A DNA stretch of 5,688 nucleotides. It comes from Mageeibacillus sp. UBA3708 (GTDB lineage Bacteria > Bacillota > Clostridia > Saccharofermentanales > Saccharofermentanaceae). Shown here in pieces: positions 4,526-5,688 of this stretch. Made by a program: the position numbers and the translations under genes. The stretch covers positions 1-5,688 of the forward strand of contig DFIB01000009.1 of assembly GCA_002371375.1 (NCBI GenBank), read 5' to 3'. Every line of letters starts with the position of its first letter. The stretch's first letter is position 1. Below the pieces are notes generated by a model. That model made no database searches and was not told the DNA's origin. It saw only the letters and a list, made by a program, of their open reading frames with translations.

Positions 4526-4948
4526 TTACAGCTGAGCCTTAATCTCATCATCGACACTCTTAATCAATGATGATTCTGCAGCTCCTTTGATATCACCTGC
4601 ATCATCGCGGTACAGATTTGAGGAGAATCCTAGCTTATCCACGCCGTCGAATCTGGATAGATGGATTACTTTGCCGTCTTCCTCTATCGTGGCTGTGATG
4701 CGTTCGATTCCGCCTGCATCGTACAAGTAGAGATTGCTACCATCGATCTTGTATGTTAATTCGACTGTTGTCTTATCTCTTGTATCTGTATCAACCAGGA
4801 TCAATGTTGCTGAATCACCTGCAAACGAGATTTTTATTGAATCCCTGTAAGAAGAGAAAACATGATCCTTCAACTCATTTTTAGCGCATCCGCAGAGACA
4901 TGCAATAATACCGATGATAAGCACAGCTACAAAACCGTTCCTTTTCAT
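4526..4948 (-). CDS. Small secreted lipoprotein of unknown function
   Basis: A 140-residue protein. The ATG at 4948 has AAGGAG 10 bases upstream. A type II signal peptide is clear: basic MKRNG, hydrophobic FVAVLIIGIIACL (6-18), and lipobox L-C-G-C (18-21), so Cys21 is the lipidated N-terminus of a 120-residue mature protein anchored on the outer face of the membrane. The mature part is hydrophilic with short beta-strand-like stretches (SIKISFAGDSATLILVDT, TTVELTYKIDGSNLYLYDAG, ITATIEEDGKVIHLSRF) and a helical C-terminus. This looks like the small lipocalin/META-like beta-sandwich lipoproteins common in Bacillota that evaluate as 'threshold-type' DUFs, but I cannot name the family. Monocistronic: it has its own terminator downstream and a gap of about 260 bases upstream. 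Confidence 0.88.
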   Translation of the reverse strand: MKRNGFVAVLIIGIIACLCGCAKNELKDHVFSSYRDSIKISFAGDSATLILVDTDTRDKTTVELTYKIDGSNLYLYDAGGIERITATIEEDGKVIHLSRFDGVDKLGFSSNLYRDDAGDIKGAAESSLIKSVDDEIKAQL

Positions 4949-5009
4949 TTCCTATAATCTCCTTTTCACAGAATATTCACTGACCGGGTCCTCACGGGAA
5001 CTTGGTCGT

Positions 5010-5037
5010 CTGATATAAAAATGATAACAAATCTCAA
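5010..5037 (-). promoter_or_regulatory. Candidate promoter of the lipoprotein gene
   Basis: Minus strand TTGAGA (5037-5032), 16-base spacer, TATCAG (5015-5010), about 60 bases before the ATG. The -35 box is good and the -10 box mediocre. No better pair was found between 4949 and 5045. Confidence 0.35.
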
Positions 5038-5047
5038 GAACGATTTG

Positions 5048-5064
5048 GTTAGCCGTCGGCTAAC
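5048..5064. repeat. Perfect 17-bp inverted repeat
   Basis: GTTAGCCG and CGGCTAAC flank a single central T. Neither strand has a T-run after it, so it is not a terminator. It lies just upstream of the candidate lipoprotein promoter and could be an operator, or the hairpin end of the ADP-ribosylglycohydrolase transcript. The rest of 4949-5207 shows no convincing gene. Confidence 0.5.
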
Positions 5065-5191
5065 AAGGAGATATACACTCAGATCCATTCTCCCGCTTGA
5101 AGTGCTTCACTATGATCCCGGTACTCCGGATAATCCGCGGTATTCCTGTTTAATCTGTTCGGTATGTTGTCATCTCTCCAAACCACACGCG

Positions 5192-5215
5192 TTTATTACG
5201 ACATTTATTACGACA
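5192..5215. repeat. 12-bp tandem duplication at a gene end
   Basis: TTTATTACGACA occurs twice in direct succession. On the minus strand it duplicates the final ATG-TCG-TAA-TAA of the ADP-ribosylglycohydrolase gene, giving two pairs of stop codons. It looks like a simple slippage event. Confidence 0.85.
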
Positions 5216-5688
5216 TCCACCCTTCATCCATAACTCTTCTAACCCTTCTCACAACACTCATTATCCTCTCGGGCAAATACTCTTCCTCGACCCGTGCCGC
5301 CAGCTGCTTCGGCATGCCCCAGAACGCTTCGGCAATAGCGCCGGAGATAGCTCCTAATGTGTCTGTATCACCGCCGATGTACATGACGTTGCGGATAGTA
5401 TTCTCGTAGGAGTCTGCCTCAAGGAAACACTCGAAAGCTTCCGGCATCGTCCTCATGCAATCTTCAACATGATGGTATCCCGGGCGTATCTCGTCCAAAG
5501 TCCTCGACAAATCGTATGAGAACTCGCACTCGATATACTCCTTAATCTCTTGCTTCGTTGCTCCATGGCGCGCCATAAATATGGCGGATGCGACCGACTC
5601 TGCGCCCTTCACTCCCTCGGGGTGGTTGTGCGTGACTTCGGCGGTCCACCTGGCGACTTCCCTCGTCCTCTCAATGGTACCGTAAAGC
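5208..5688 (-). CDS. ADP-ribosylglycohydrolase family protein (N-terminus beyond window)
   Basis: The C-terminal 159 residues of a gene whose start lies past the right edge; the frame is open to 5688. A GTG at 5612 is internal, because coding continues upstream with EVTHNHPEGVKGAES. THNHPEG (visible residues 19-25) and YIGGDTDTLGAISGAIAEAF (103-122) are hallmark motifs of the DraG/ARH family; GGDTDT supplies aspartates and a threonine that bind the two Mg or Mn ions used to hydrolyse ADP-ribose bonds, such as those on arginine or other acceptors. The family is usually 250-330 residues, so roughly half is missing. The visible metal ligands are intact, so the gene is probably active. The substrate is unknown; related enzymes act on ADP-ribosylated proteins or small molecules. 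The stop (5208-5210) is followed by a second in-frame stop from the tandem duplication. Confidence 0.93.
   Translation of the reverse strand, partial: LYGTIERTREVARWTAEVTHNHPEGVKGAESVASAIFMARHGATKQEIKEYIECEFSYDLSRTLDEIRPGYHHVEDCMRTMPEAFECFLEADSYENTIRNVMYIGGDTDTLGAISGAIAEAFWGMPKQLAARVEEEYLPERIMSVVRRVRRVMDEGWMS

Noticed and set aside
4330..4557. Minus-strand ORF containing RVGYRCV, reminiscent of the end of a formylglycine-generating-enzyme-type domain
   Set aside because: It overlaps the lipoprotein gene and runs through its terminator, has no RBS, and the similarity is limited to a few residues. A relic is possible but unsupported.
5021..5233. Plus-strand 70-codon ORF
   Set aside because: No ribosome binding site before the ATG. 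It overlaps the palindrome, the tandem duplication and the end of the ADP-ribosylglycohydrolase gene.

Overview
The window (about 5.7 kb, moderate GC, strong AGGAGG-type ribosome binding sites, one lipoprotein, rho-independent terminators) looks like a chromosomal accessory region of a Bacillota species, most likely a gut-type Clostridia (Lachnospiraceae-like). That placement is inferred from the gene families and signals, not from a marker gene. Nearly everything is on the minus strand. The one convincing plus-strand gene is a small membrane peptide.

Layout. Positions 1-709 (minus) hold decaying or very small genes: a 5'-intact, window-truncated hypothetical gene, a 63-residue HicB-like antitoxin that lacks its DNA-binding half and has no HicA partner, and a pseudogene that has lost its middle. 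Positions 772-2019 (minus) encode an AAA+ ATPase with a DUF4143-type nuclease-like C-terminus. Its -35 box lies inside a 32-bp near-perfect palindrome, a probable operator.

Positions 2219-2873 are the most interesting part. A 42-residue single-span membrane peptide (plus strand, good RBS, extended -10 promoter) is followed by three tandem ~147-bp units. Each unit contains, on the minus strand, a TTGAAT-N17-TAGAAT/TAAAAT promoter, a hairpin region and a rho-independent terminator. This matches a type I toxin-antitoxin locus with a triplicated antisense RNA gene. The leader of the peptide mRNA is itself an inverted, diverged copy of the antisense RNA gene from which the terminator hairpin is missing, so the mRNA can close on itself end to end.

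Positions 2885-4308 (minus) are a two-gene operon with a 4-bp stop/start overlap: an AlkZ-related-type protein of unknown role, then an alpha/beta-hydrolase (putative esterase). The esterase stop codon lies in a remnant of a fourth repeat unit. Positions 4526-4948 (minus) encode a small lipoprotein with its own terminator. Positions 5208-5688 (minus) hold the C-terminal half of an ADP-ribosylglycohydrolase that runs off the right edge. The genes do not form one pathway. The region reads as a patchwork of toxin-antitoxin-like and accessory genes.
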